Below, one piece after another: positions 1-6,073 of a DNA stretch of 7,063 nucleotides. Position 1 is the first letter of the stretch. Each line of letters opens with the position of its first letter. Origin of the DNA: an uncultured Lachnospiraceae bacterium. GTDB taxonomy: Bacteria > Bacillota > Clostridia > Lachnospirales > Lachnospiraceae. The notes below the pieces were generated by a model, which saw nothing but the letters and a program-made list of their open reading frames with translations, was not told the DNA's origin and did not search any database. The translations under genes were made by a program, and so were the position numbers. Where the stretch lies: positions 1 through 7,063 of the forward strand of contig CAJTSL010000100.1 of assembly GCA_910578845.1 (NCBI GenBank), given 5' to 3'.

Positions 1-308
1 TTTAATCCAAGCATCAGGTAATGGAACTGTTCTTCCGTAAGTTCCGCCGCTTCCTGCGTAGTCCGCGGCCATGACAGACGGCCATCTTCAAGGCGTTTGT
101 ACAGAAGAAGAAAGCCTGTTCCCTGCCACAACAATCCTTTTATTCTGTCTGAACGTTGTCCGCAGAATAAAAAGAGCGTGCCTTTTTCAAAGGGATTCTG
201 CTTATATTTGTCACCAATGATCATGGCAAGCCCATCTATGCCTTTGCGAAGGTCCACCGTGCCACAGGCAAGCACCACCCGGCGGATGCCTGCTGCATCC
301 TCAAGCAT
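1..308 (-). CDS. tnpB: IS66 family TnpB (Orf2), C-terminus cut by the window edge
   Basis: TnpB is an accessory protein needed for transposition of many IS66 elements; its biochemical role is poorly defined. Translation of the minus strand from the ATG at 308 gives about 102 residues that look like classic IS66 TnpB: an early CGTVDLRKGIDGLA segment, then FEKGTLFLFCGQRSDRIKGL, LLWQGTGFLLLYKRLE and LSWPRT, all recognisable family blocks. Full-length TnpB is usually about 115-120 residues, so only a short tail is missing. The ATG overlaps the end of tnpA by 8 nt (ATGCTTGA), which implies translational coupling. No frameshift or internal stop is seen, so this part of the element appears intact. 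Confidence 0.93.
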   Translation of the reverse strand, partial: MLEDAAGIRRVVLACGTVDLRKGIDGLAMIIGDKYKQNPFEKGTLFLFCGQRSDRIKGLLWQGTGFLLLYKRLEDGRLSWPRTTQEAAELTEEQFHYLMLGL

Positions 309-690
309 GGGATGCCTCACTGAGAATTCTTGACAGCAGGCTGTCAGAAATTTCATTGGAAATCCCGATTGACACGCCGTTATACTGGATAACAGCCACT
401 GGGCTTTCATATGATTCAACCCGTGGTGAAATGCAGGATGGTGCTGTTTTTGCAGGGATAAGTATCTCTGTAAATGCAATTTCATTACCCGGATTTTCCT
501 TTGAACCCGGAGACTGCATTTGCGCATAGGCTTCTTTACGAAATTTTCGGAGCCAGTAATAATACGCCTTTTCTTTTACACCGTTGTCGGAAAGCCATTG
601 TTTGACAGAAATACCTTCCGGTCTTTCCTGACACTGGGTGATGATGGTCAGCCAGTTTGCACGGCGAACGTTGTGAGTTGTCTGATCCAT
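301..690 (-). CDS. tnpA: IS66 family accessory protein TnpA (Orf1)
   Basis: This is a 129-residue protein of the size usual for IS66 TnpA, a small DNA-binding accessory protein. The N-terminal half (about residues 10-55) contains a helix-turn-helix-like region with the family pattern 'W...I..C......SVKQWL..NGVKEKAYYYWLRKFRKE'. The C-terminal third holds a weakly conserved segment including VAVIQYNGVSIGI. The start is the ATG whose first base is 690; it has a strong ribosome site (minus-strand GAGGAGG, near 700-707) about 9 nt upstream. It overlaps tnpB downstream by 8 nt. Family identity is recognised from sequence memory. It belongs to the insertion sequence and has no expected link to the genes to its right. 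Confidence 0.92.
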   Translation of the reverse strand: MDQTTHNVRRANWLTIITQCQERPEGISVKQWLSDNGVKEKAYYYWLRKFRKEAYAQMQSPGSKENPGNEIAFTEILIPAKTAPSCISPRVESYESPVAVIQYNGVSIGISNEISDSLLSRILSEASHA

Positions 691-708
691 GATAGTTCTA
701 CCTCCTCT

Positions 709-727
709 AAAAAACTACTAGTTTTTT
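709..727 (-). promoter_or_regulatory. AT-rich hairpin in the tnpA leader
   Basis: AAAAAACT and AGTTTTTT form a perfect 8-bp stem around a 3-nt loop. It lies immediately upstream of the tnpA ribosome site and just downstream of the predicted transcription start. On the minus strand the stem ends in a run of six T, so it could act as a weak terminator or as a translation-limiting structure that keeps transposition protein levels low. The structure is seen directly; its role is inferred. Confidence 0.4.
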
Positions 728-739
728 CGTGTTCTTTAG

Positions 740-768
740 AGTATGGCATAAAAGCACTCACTATCCAA
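740..768 (-). promoter_or_regulatory. Possible tnpA promoter inside the IS end
   Basis: On the minus strand a TTGGAT (-35-like, 763-768) is separated by exactly 17 nt from CATACT (-10-like, 740-745). The matches to consensus are modest (3/6 and 4/6). The position, directly inside the terminus and about 50 nt before the tnpA start, is sensible. Confidence 0.4.
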
Positions 769-789
769 GGCGGTGGATTTGACGCTTAC
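769..789 (-). repeat. Putative terminal inverted repeat (outer end) of the IS66 element
   Basis: Read on the minus strand, the sequence begins GTAAGCGTCAAATCC and lies just upstream of the tnpA promoter-like sequence. IS66-family terminal repeats start with GTAA and are roughly 15-25 bp long. The partner repeat is outside the window, so the inner boundary at 769 is an estimate. A second GTAAGC starting at 803 makes the outer boundary uncertain by 14 bp. Confidence 0.55.
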
Positions 790-867
790 GGTAATATGCT
801 TACACGGCGGTTCTTATATCGGCTATATGTCGCTTTGTGAAATAGTCGTTCTTCCGTGGGAAGCAGA

Positions 868-897
868 TTTCACACCCAAAATGGAGCAACTGGCACC
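868..897 (+). promoter_or_regulatory. Putative LytTR-type operator upstream of the response regulator (copy 1)
   Basis: Two imperfect 8-bp direct repeats, TTCACACC (869-876) and CTGGCACC (890-897), start 21 bp apart, which is two helical turns. LytTR regulators such as AgrA and ComE bind tandem ~9-bp repeats with this spacing. The 30-bp block matches 3181-3210 at 24 of 30 bases, and 12 of the 13 spacer bases (CAAAATGGAGCA) are identical. A TATAAT follows 31 nt after the second repeat. The half-sites do not match the general LytTR consensus closely, so binding by the adjacent regulator is inferred from position and architecture. Confidence 0.6.
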
Positions 898-905
898 CTG
901 TCGTT

Positions 906-934
906 AGTTGGTAATACGTCAATGCCGATATAAT
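906..934 (+). promoter_or_regulatory. Promoter of the response regulator-kinase operon
   Basis: A perfect TATAAT lies at 929-934. The hexamer at the expected 17-bp distance (906-911, AGTTGG) is a poor -35 match. A strong -10 with a weak -35, preceded closely by a tandem-repeat operator, is typical of an activator-dependent promoter. Transcription would start near 941, about 50 nt before the response regulator start. Confidence 0.55.
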
Positions 935-991
935 AAATGATTATGGGTATAAATTTTTCATGCCTCAGTTTTTGAAAGGAAGAAGAGATTG

Positions 992-1714
992 ATGAAGATA
1001 GCGGTTTGTGATGATGACCGGCCGATCCGGGAAGAACTGATTCGTCTGATACAAAGGCAGGTGACGGATGCGGATATCACAGAGTATCAGTCGGGGGAAG
1101 AATTGCTCCATGCCGGAACGGACTTCGACATTTATTTTCTTGATATTGAAATGGATTCCGTGTCCGGCATGGAGCTGGCAAGGCATATCCGGGAACGGGA
1201 AGAAAACAGCAGGAAAAGGCGCATTATTATCTTTGTGACAGGGTATCGGGAATACATGGGAGAGGCCTTTGATGTTAATGCTTTCCACTATCTGCTGAAG
1301 CCTTTAGACGAGAAGAAATTTACAGAGGTTTTTGCCCGTGCATGGAAAGAGGCATCTGCTTTTTGCGAACAGGAAAAGAAGTACATCATGGTGAAAAGCC
1401 TTGGTGCTCAGCAGCGATTACTGCTAAAGGATATTTACTATATCGAGAGCCGCAATAAAAAAGTCATTATCCATACAACGGACAAAACGCTGGAAGTCTA
1501 CGGGAAAATGGAAGAACTGGAAAACAGGCTGGGCAGTACCTTTTACCGCTGCCACAGATGCTATCTTGTAAACATGGAGAAGATATCTGCTTACAGTGCG
1601 GATAACATACAGGTCACGAATGGGGATAACCTGCTCCTTGCAAGGACGAAATATTCTGATTTTATCAAAGCCTATATGCGGTATATCAAAAATGGAGGGA
1701 TTGTCAATGTTTGA
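992..1714 (+). CDS. LytTR-family response regulator (AgrA/VirR-like)
   Basis: This is a 240-residue cytoplasmic transcription regulator. The N-terminal receiver domain (about residues 1-120) opens with MKIAVCDDD and has the acidic pair D7/D8, the phospho-acceptor D51 in 'FLDIEM', T83 in 'FVTG' and K103 in 'LLKP', so all switch residues are present. The C-terminal LytTR DNA-binding domain (about 132-235) has the family signature 'FYRCHRCYLVN' and a following 'I..Y.....Q'-type strand pattern. I chose the ATG at 992 because it gives the canonical opening; a TTG at 989 is also in frame and is slightly better spaced (8 nt) from the AAGGA at 976-980. The stop overlaps the kinase start by 8 nt, implying coupled translation. 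It likely binds the repeats at 868-897 and 3181-3210, giving autoregulation plus control of the downstream cluster; that is inference. Confidence 0.93.
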   Translation: MKIAVCDDDRPIREELIRLIQRQVTDADITEYQSGEELLHAGTDFDIYFLDIEMDSVSGMELARHIREREENSRKRRIIIFVTGYREYMGEAFDVNAFHYLLKPLDEKKFTEVFARAWKEASAFCEQEKKYIMVKSLGAQQRLLLKDIYYIESRNKKVIIHTTDKTLEVYGKMEELENRLGSTFYRCHRCYLVNMEKISAYSADNIQVTNGDNLLLARTKYSDFIKAYMRYIKNGGIVNV

Positions 1715-3161
1715 TCTGCTGTCGCCGGTTGCTGTGTATTTAGCCGACAGTGTATTGAGTGTTATCTATACACGGAGTTTTCTGAAAGAAAAGTATGAGA
1801 AAAGGGGAATGCCGGTGATCTGGGCTGGCGTTTATTTCCTGATCCAGATTCTGGTATTTACCATAGGAGCCGACAGGTTTCCGGTGGGCATAGCTGCCAG
1901 AAGCATCTTAAATATCTGCATTCTGCTGTTCATGCAGTCGTTTTTCTTCCAAAAAGAGATACAAAAACAGTTTTTTATTACCTTTAGTTTTGTAGCGGGG
2001 ACAGAGACGGTAAAATATTTGTTCGTTACGTTTGATATTGTGGTAAGCGGATGGGGGAATCAGATATTAGATCATCTGCTCGCAGAGAATATCCTAAATA
2101 CGGTAGAAAGAACTGAGAATGTGATAACGGTCTACAATGCCGTAATGACGGTCTTATGCGTATTGTTCTATATCTTGTTATTGTCCGGATTTCTATTTTT
2201 CATAAGCAGGAAGTATGTCAAAAAGGATTATCCGTTACAGACATATGAGAATGTCTTTCTGCTCTTACCCTGCATTGCTGCGCTGTGTATCTCAGTCATC
2301 ATAAGGCTGATCATCAGTTCGCTGAACAACGGGATGGGGATTGTTATCTATGAGACCGTTCCACCGATCCGCTTTTGGCTGCCTGTTGTCGGTGCCCTGA
2401 TGCTTTCTGACATAATCGCCAGTATCATACTGTTTCAGAAACAGGTACAGTACCATGAGGAGACAGGGAAACGTGCCCTGCTGGAAAACCAAGTCCGGCA
2501 GATGCAGAAAGAGATCACGGAGATACAGGATATCTATAGCGACATGAGAGGGCTCCGGCATGATATGAGAAGCCATTTAGCCAACATCTCCCTGCTTGTC
2601 AAAGGTACGGTAGATTCCGTGGAGGAAGAACTGGAAAGCTATATCGGGAAAATGGAGGAAACGGTCAGCAGGTTAGACTTTACCTATCAGACAGACAATC
2701 CGATCACGGATATTATCATCCACCAGAAAGGACAGGAAGCGGAGAAGAAACAGATACCGTTTGAGGTTGATTTCGCTTATCCATGCAAACTACCGATAGA
2801 TGTCTATGACATTGCTGTGATCCTGAATAATGCGCTGGAAAATGCCATAGAAGCGTGCGGCAGGGGAGAGGGCGAAAAACAGATCCGGTTACGTTCCTTT
2901 GTAAGAGGCTGTCTGTTCTTTATAGAGGTTGAGAATGATTTTGCAGGGAACATTGTCATGGAAAAAGAAAGCGGGCTGCCGGTCAGCAGCAAGGGAAACG
3001 GGAAACGGCATGGGATCGGCATATCCAACATACAAAGATGTGCGAGGAAGTATATGGGTGATATTGATATCGCAATCTCCGAGACAGACGGCAGGAAGAA
3101 ATTCAGCCTTACAATCATGATGAATGGAATAGCGGCATCGGAAACCGTGTCAGTAAACTGA
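1707..3161 (+). CDS. GHKL sensor histidine kinase, AgrC/HPK10-like
   Basis: This 484-residue membrane kinase is the partner of the LytTR regulator. About six to seven hydrophobic segments span residues 4-243, with a charged coiled-coil linker at about 245-280. The phospho-acceptor motif is 'LRHDMRSHL' with H285. The ATPase domain follows, with N-box 'NNALENAIEA' (about 374-383) and G-box 'GIGISNIQRCARKY' (about 436-449). The order and the RHD-type H-box are typical of AgrC-like peptide-sensing kinases. I chose the ATG at 1707, which is preceded by GGAGGG seven bases upstream and overlaps the regulator stop as ATGTTTGA; an in-frame ATG at 1596 lies deep inside the regulator gene and is unlikely. 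No AgrB/AgrD-like genes are adjacent in this window, so the ligand is unknown. Confidence 0.93.
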   Translation: MFDLLSPVAVYLADSVLSVIYTRSFLKEKYEKRGMPVIWAGVYFLIQILVFTIGADRFPVGIAARSILNICILLFMQSFFFQKEIQKQFFITFSFVAGTETVKYLFVTFDIVVSGWGNQILDHLLAENILNTVERTENVITVYNAVMTVLCVLFYILLLSGFLFFISRKYVKKDYPLQTYENVFLLLPCIAALCISVIIRLIISSLNNGMGIVIYETVPPIRFWLPVVGALMLSDIIASIILFQKQVQYHEETGKRALLENQVRQMQKEITEIQDIYSDMRGLRHDMRSHLANISLLVKGTVDSVEEELESYIGKMEETVSRLDFTYQTDNPITDIIIHQKGQEAEKKQIPFEVDFAYPCKLPIDVYDIAVILNNALENAIEACGRGEGEKQIRLRSFVRGCLFFIEVENDFAGNIVMEKESGLPVSSKGNGKRHGIGISNIQRCARKYMGDIDIAISETDGRKKFSLTIMMNGIAASETVSVN

Positions 3162-3164
3162 CAC
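3147..3164. repeat. Perfect 18-bp palindrome over the kinase stop codon
   Basis: GTGTCAGT-AA-ACTGACAC has 8-bp arms and a 2-nt centre, and it contains the kinase TGA (3159-3161). No T-run follows (TACACTACCC), so it is a poor intrinsic terminator. It could be a dimer-binding site or an mRNA hairpin that affects the 3' end of the kinase transcript. It ends only 16 bp before the second operator copy. Confidence 0.5.
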
Positions 3165-3180
3165 TACACTACCCTAGAAA

Positions 3181-3210
3181 TTTCGCGCCCAAAATGGAGC
3201 AGTTCGCGCC
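3181..3210 (+). promoter_or_regulatory. Putative LytTR-type operator upstream of the four-gene cluster (copy 2)
   Basis: Two perfect direct repeats TTCGCGCC (3182-3189 and 3203-3210) start 21 bp apart and are separated by a 13-nt spacer, CAAAATGGAGCAG. The block matches 868-897 at 24 of 30 bases. The perfect half-sites make it the likely stronger site of the two. Its position, about 77 bp before the first cluster gene and close behind the two-component genes, suggests the cluster is their target. Confidence 0.65.
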
Positions 3211-3218
3211 AGAACTAT

Positions 3219-3247
3219 GAAAATATTTTGCAGACCGGCGATAAAGA
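3219..3247 (+). promoter_or_regulatory. Possible activator-dependent promoter of the four-gene cluster
   Basis: At exactly the offset where TATAAT sits downstream of operator copy 1, this region has GATAAAGA (3240-3247), giving a weak -10 TAAAGA at 3242-3247. The matching -35 position (3219-3224) has no consensus. Both weak elements would require an activator. AAGAAT/GAATAAT sequences at 3252-3260 are alternative -10 candidates. Confidence 0.35.
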
Positions 3248-3286
3248 GAGTAAGAATAATTTTTCACATGAAGGGAGGACGAAATT

Positions 3287-4291
3287 ATGGTAAATATTCA
3301 GACATCCAGCGGTTTCATAGCAGAAACATCCTTTGAAGGAGCTTACGAGAAACGGGCTGTGAAACGGGACAGTCAGGCGGCAGCAAAAGCCTACAAACAG
3401 GCAGAAAAGACAAGTGTGCAGGAGCATCTCGGAGAAGGGGTGAGTATTACCATTTCACCGGAGTCACAGGAGTTCATATCAGGCGTGGAGGAGCGGAAAG
3501 TGGCACAGCGGGCCGAAAAGGAAGCACTGCGGGAGCAGTATGCCACGAATCCCTTTGCGTATAGTGGCAATGCACTTTCCCTTACCAGTTTGGAGACCGG
3601 GGAGCGTGTGGCGCAGGAACCGGCACAGTGGCGCGTATTCAGCGAGAGCCTGTATAAACATGGTTTCTATGACAATATGAGTGATGAAGAAGTAGAGAAG
3701 ATGGAAGGGATGTTAAAGAGCATTACTTCCGGGACAGACAGCATATCCGGGCTTACAGATTCGGAGCGTTCTTATTCTGCACTTTCCCATGAAGCGGCGA
3801 AACTGGAATTTATTTCTTCTGTAAATGCACTGCACTATTTTGCGGATAACTATGTGCCGGAAGGAATGCAGGGTGCTTTTCGGGATTTGATTAAATCCTA
3901 TGAGGATTACAACAAAGAGAGCGTCGCAAAACATAAAAATGCGGATGACTTATACAGTGAAGCAATGGCGAAGATTTCCGCGCCGAACGCTTACAATGCA
4001 GATGCGGTGGTAAAGAAAGCGCAGGAGCAGACGGTGGCGAGTCAGGCAATCGGCAAGGTAAAGCATACGGACGAGGAAGAAGCAAAGCAGATGCAGGACT
4101 ACCAGACGCTTTTTGACAGGCTGACCGTACAAAAAGACAGCGCAGGCAGCATCTTTAATGTGCTACAGGATACGCTGATCAACTATGCCGCAGGCGGAAA
4201 TAAAAATGCAGATGTGCTGGCGCTTCTTCATACAAGGAATGATGGCAGTATCAACCATATGGCTGATTACTGGACAAAACTGCTGATGTAA
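3287..4291 (+). CDS. Hypothetical soluble protein, first gene of the putative LytTR target cluster
   Basis: I do not recognise this 334-residue protein. It has no signal peptide and no membrane segment, is rich in Ala, Glu, Lys and Ser, is mostly helical in appearance, and contains no cysteine at all. A low-complexity N-terminus (residues 1-50) leads into 'VSITISPESQEF' (52-63), a motif echoed in two other cluster proteins. A charged helix follows at about 66-85. Residues 112-215 look like a helical domain ('WRVFSESLYKHGFYDNMSDEE', 'HEAAKLEFISSVNALHYFADNY'). The C-terminus ends in an Asn/Gly-containing loop and 'MADYWTKLLM'. The start has GGGAGG eight bases upstream. It lies 125 nt after the kinase gene, behind operator copy 2. 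Cys-free, signal-less composition is compatible with a non-classically exported or structural protein, but that is speculation. Confidence 0.82.
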   Translation: MVNIQTSSGFIAETSFEGAYEKRAVKRDSQAAAKAYKQAEKTSVQEHLGEGVSITISPESQEFISGVEERKVAQRAEKEALREQYATNPFAYSGNALSLTSLETGERVAQEPAQWRVFSESLYKHGFYDNMSDEEVEKMEGMLKSITSGTDSISGLTDSERSYSALSHEAAKLEFISSVNALHYFADNYVPEGMQGAFRDLIKSYEDYNKESVAKHKNADDLYSEAMAKISAPNAYNADAVVKKAQEQTVASQAIGKVKHTDEEEAKQMQDYQTLFDRLTVQKDSAGSIFNVLQDTLINYAAGGNKNADVLALLHTRNDGSINHMADYWTKLLM

Positions 4292-4342
4292 TAGCAAAGG
4301 AAGTCTGACAGAGAATGTGGTGGATAAAACGGAGGCTGCGTT

Positions 4343-5023
4343 ATGACAAATATAACAAATTTTGGCTATCATGTTCAAAAGATGGGTGGAGGAACAGGCT
4401 CGGCATTACCGGGTATGTTTCAATTTTCGCAATTAAACAGTAGCAGTATACAGGCACGATTAAAAGCTGCGGGTATTGACACAGGCAGCAGGCAGTATAA
4501 AGCCGTTATCCGGCAAATGGCAAAGGACGGCTGTACTGGCAGTATGTTTACATGTGTTCAGGCAATTAAGAATCTGATGAAAAACTATAATGCAGGAGGA
4601 GAGTGGGTTGAACCGACTACAGGATTGACAGGCCTGCTTGTAACAGATGAAACGGGAGATAGTTATAAAAGGATGATTGATATTCCTGAAAGCAGTAAAG
4701 ATAAAATGTTTGAATATGTAAAAAATAATTATATTGAAAAAAATGGAATGGCGGACGGAGCAGGAAAAACGGAAATTTATATGGAGATGTATAAACAAAT
4801 GGACAGGGATGATCGGTTGTCGGCAGGCTGGACATTGGGCGAGTACCGTAAGGCGTATTCGCAGGCGTTTGTATCTGCGATTAAGGAAGTTGATCCGGCA
4901 TGGACATATGGTAAAGCTATACCTTCGGGTGTCTTGGAGGGTATCACAAGGGAGCTTGTGGAAGTTAATCTGAAAAAACCAGACAGTTCTCATGCACGGG
5001 CATCATTGAACATACAGATATGA
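4343..5023 (+). CDS. Hypothetical protein, possibly DUF3879-like
   Basis: This 226-residue soluble protein has no signal peptide or membrane span. Conserved-looking blocks are 'IQARLKAAGIDTGSRQYKAVIRQM' (about 36-59, split here only for reference), 'IKNLMKNYNAGGEWVEPTTGL' beginning at residue 75, 'YKRMIDIPESS' (108-118), 'DRLSAGWTLGEYRKAYSQAF' from residue 157, and a final 'PSGVLEGITRELVE'. From memory these blocks resemble the uncharacterised DUF3879-type proteins of Firmicutes; I cannot verify the name. No catalytic motif is evident. The start has GGAGG seven bases upstream, and the gene follows its neighbour by 51 nt, probably in one transcript. The middle of the gene is noticeably more A-rich than the gene before it. 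Confidence 0.8.
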   Translation: MTNITNFGYHVQKMGGGTGSALPGMFQFSQLNSSSIQARLKAAGIDTGSRQYKAVIRQMAKDGCTGSMFTCVQAIKNLMKNYNAGGEWVEPTTGLTGLLVTDETGDSYKRMIDIPESSKDKMFEYVKNNYIEKNGMADGAGKTEIYMEMYKQMDRDDRLSAGWTLGEYRKAYSQAFVSAIKEVDPAWTYGKAIPSGVLEGITRELVEVNLKKPDSSHARASLNIQI

Positions 5024-5073
5024 AATGCTCTGTGACGTAATCATTTTCTAAAAGAAAAGGGGGTAAGGATACG

Positions 5074-6030
5074 ATGATAAACACAGCTTTTACAGGCGCA
5101 GCCGGACTTCGCCAGCCATTGTTACATTCTAACAAAACAAACAAACTGGCAAGACAGCGGGCGGCGCTCCAACTTTTGTCGGGAGCAGGAAGCGGCAGAA
5201 GCAGGGACAGCTTCACTATTTCCAGTGAAGCGAGGAAGTTTTCAAGGGAAAGTATCGTGGCGTTGGTTGACAAAAGCGCGAATGTATCAAGAGAAGAGTT
5301 ATCCTATTATTTTGCCAACTATAACAATTCACGTGCGATTCTGGATGCGATCAATTTCAGTGAAGGGGTTTCCTGCGGATACAATCCTGCGTTTAAGGAT
5401 TATGGCGTTATGCGTTTTCACTATAACGGGAGCAGGCAGATTGTACCTAATTACGCTGTACCCAAAATGAACGCGGGCGCTTGGTCGGAAATGCGTGCTG
5501 TCAATAATACATTGGTTTTGGATGATAAGAGCTATTACGCATGGACAGCGCCCAGCGGTCGCCGATATTCGTGGACTGTTTCTAACGGACATATCGGTTG
5601 GGCATCATCGGAATCTCTTCTTATGCTGGGGGATGATACGAACCGGGGAGGAACAAACGATAGTTGGGAGATGCGGAAGGCGGGTAATATTTTGTCGAAT
5701 CTGGCGCAGGGGGTGGATTTGTGGGGATATAAAAATGAAGATGTGCTGAAAACTTGTGCAAGCGTTGGATTTACACCGGGTTTCTTTTCCATAGATGCAG
5801 GTGCCGGAAAGCATACCTATATCTTGCAGGAATTTGGCGGTGTGATAGATGTGGATAAGAACATTACACGGTGGAATAACATGAATTGGATAGAAGTAGG
5901 TTATAAAGAAGGGGACACATTTTCTATTTATGGGAATGAATATACCGTGGACAGTAGCGGACACATCCATATTTCGGCGAATGATACGTTTACGTCAACT
6001 GACGTCAAATTTGCAAGGCGCGACATTTAA
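5074..6030 (+). CDS. Hypothetical protein with aromatic-rich C-terminal region
   Basis: I cannot assign this 318-residue protein. The first 45 residues are basic and low in complexity, without a signal peptide. They lead to 'DSFTISSEARKF' (45-56), which parallels the motif in the first cluster gene. Residues 60-98 look helical. From about 100 onward the sequence is rich in Trp, Tyr, Gly and Asn, with eight Trp between 137 and 272 ('YYAWTAPSGRRYSWTVSNGH', 'WNNMNWIEVGY'). The tail has short strand-like stretches ('DTFSIYGNEYTVDSSGHIHI'), which suggests a beta-rich domain. Ribosome-site candidates are GGGGG (about 5059-5063) and AAGGA (5065-5069). It follows the preceding gene by 50 nt. The short-helical-N-terminus plus beta-rich-C-terminus layout could suit a binding or effector domain, but nothing in it proves a function. 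Confidence 0.8.
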   Translation: MINTAFTGAAGLRQPLLHSNKTNKLARQRAALQLLSGAGSGRSRDSFTISSEARKFSRESIVALVDKSANVSREELSYYFANYNNSRAILDAINFSEGVSCGYNPAFKDYGVMRFHYNGSRQIVPNYAVPKMNAGAWSEMRAVNNTLVLDDKSYYAWTAPSGRRYSWTVSNGHIGWASSESLLMLGDDTNRGGTNDSWEMRKAGNILSNLAQGVDLWGYKNEDVLKTCASVGFTPGFFSIDAGAGKHTYILQEFGGVIDVDKNITRWNNMNWIEVGYKEGDTFSIYGNEYTVDSSGHIHISANDTFTSTDVKFARRDI

Positions 6031-6073
6031 TAGGTTTTAGGAGATTGTTTTTTGCTAAGAGAGAGGAGAAAGC

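Larger units (their letters stand above)
1..789 (-). mobile_element. IS66-family insertion sequence, partial (start of element; rest lies beyond the left edge)
   Basis: The minus strand carries the first two genes of an IS66-type element in the usual order, tnpA then tnpB; the DDE transposase gene tnpC would follow beyond position 1. The outer end is placed at 789 because the minus strand from there begins GTAAGCGTCAAAT, and IS66-family termini characteristically begin GTAA. The second end and the 8-bp target duplication expected for this family cannot be checked here. Another GTAAGC on the same strand begins at 803, so the true boundary could be 14 bp further out. The element is oriented away from the two-component genes and ends about 80 bp before the putative operator at 868, so it does not interrupt them. 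Confidence 0.88.
790..991 (+). other. Intergenic region between the IS66 end and the response regulator
   Basis: I find no convincing coding sequence here. The stretch contains the operator copy at 868-897, the -10 at 929-934 and the leader of the two-component operon. A small hairpin, CTTCC-GTG-GGAAG at 851-863, lies just before the operator; it is too short to interpret. Confidence 0.6.

Noticed and set aside
97..840. Plus-strand open frames across the IS66 region (97-333 and 520-840)
   Set aside because: They lie antisense to the clearly recognisable tnpB and tnpA genes or across the IS terminus, and they lack ribosome sites.
851..863. CTTCC-GTG-GGAAG hairpin upstream of operator copy 1
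   Set aside because: A five-base-pair stem is expected by chance in a region of this size, and it is not repeated near the second operator.
868..897. Interpretation of the repeated 30-bp block as a mobile-element end or CRISPR-like repeat
   Set aside because: Only two copies exist, both directly upstream of gene starts with the same distance to -10-like sequences, and the internal 21-bp direct-repeat spacing fits a tandem regulator site better.
1596..1706. Longer N-terminus for the sensor kinase starting at 1596
   Set aside because: It would overlap the regulator's LytTR domain by over 100 nt. The ATG at 1707 has a good ribosome site, the standard 8-nt overlap, and begins right at the first membrane segment.
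790..3286. Possible AgrD-like or other small peptide gene in the gaps at 790-991 and 3162-3286
   Set aside because: I found no small plus-strand frame with a ribosome site and a plausible peptide in either gap.
5044..5058. TTTTCT-AAA-AGAAAA hairpin between the second and third cluster genes
   Set aside because: The stem is only six A/T-dominated pairs and sits in the spacer before a ribosome site; this is too weak to call a terminator or regulatory site.
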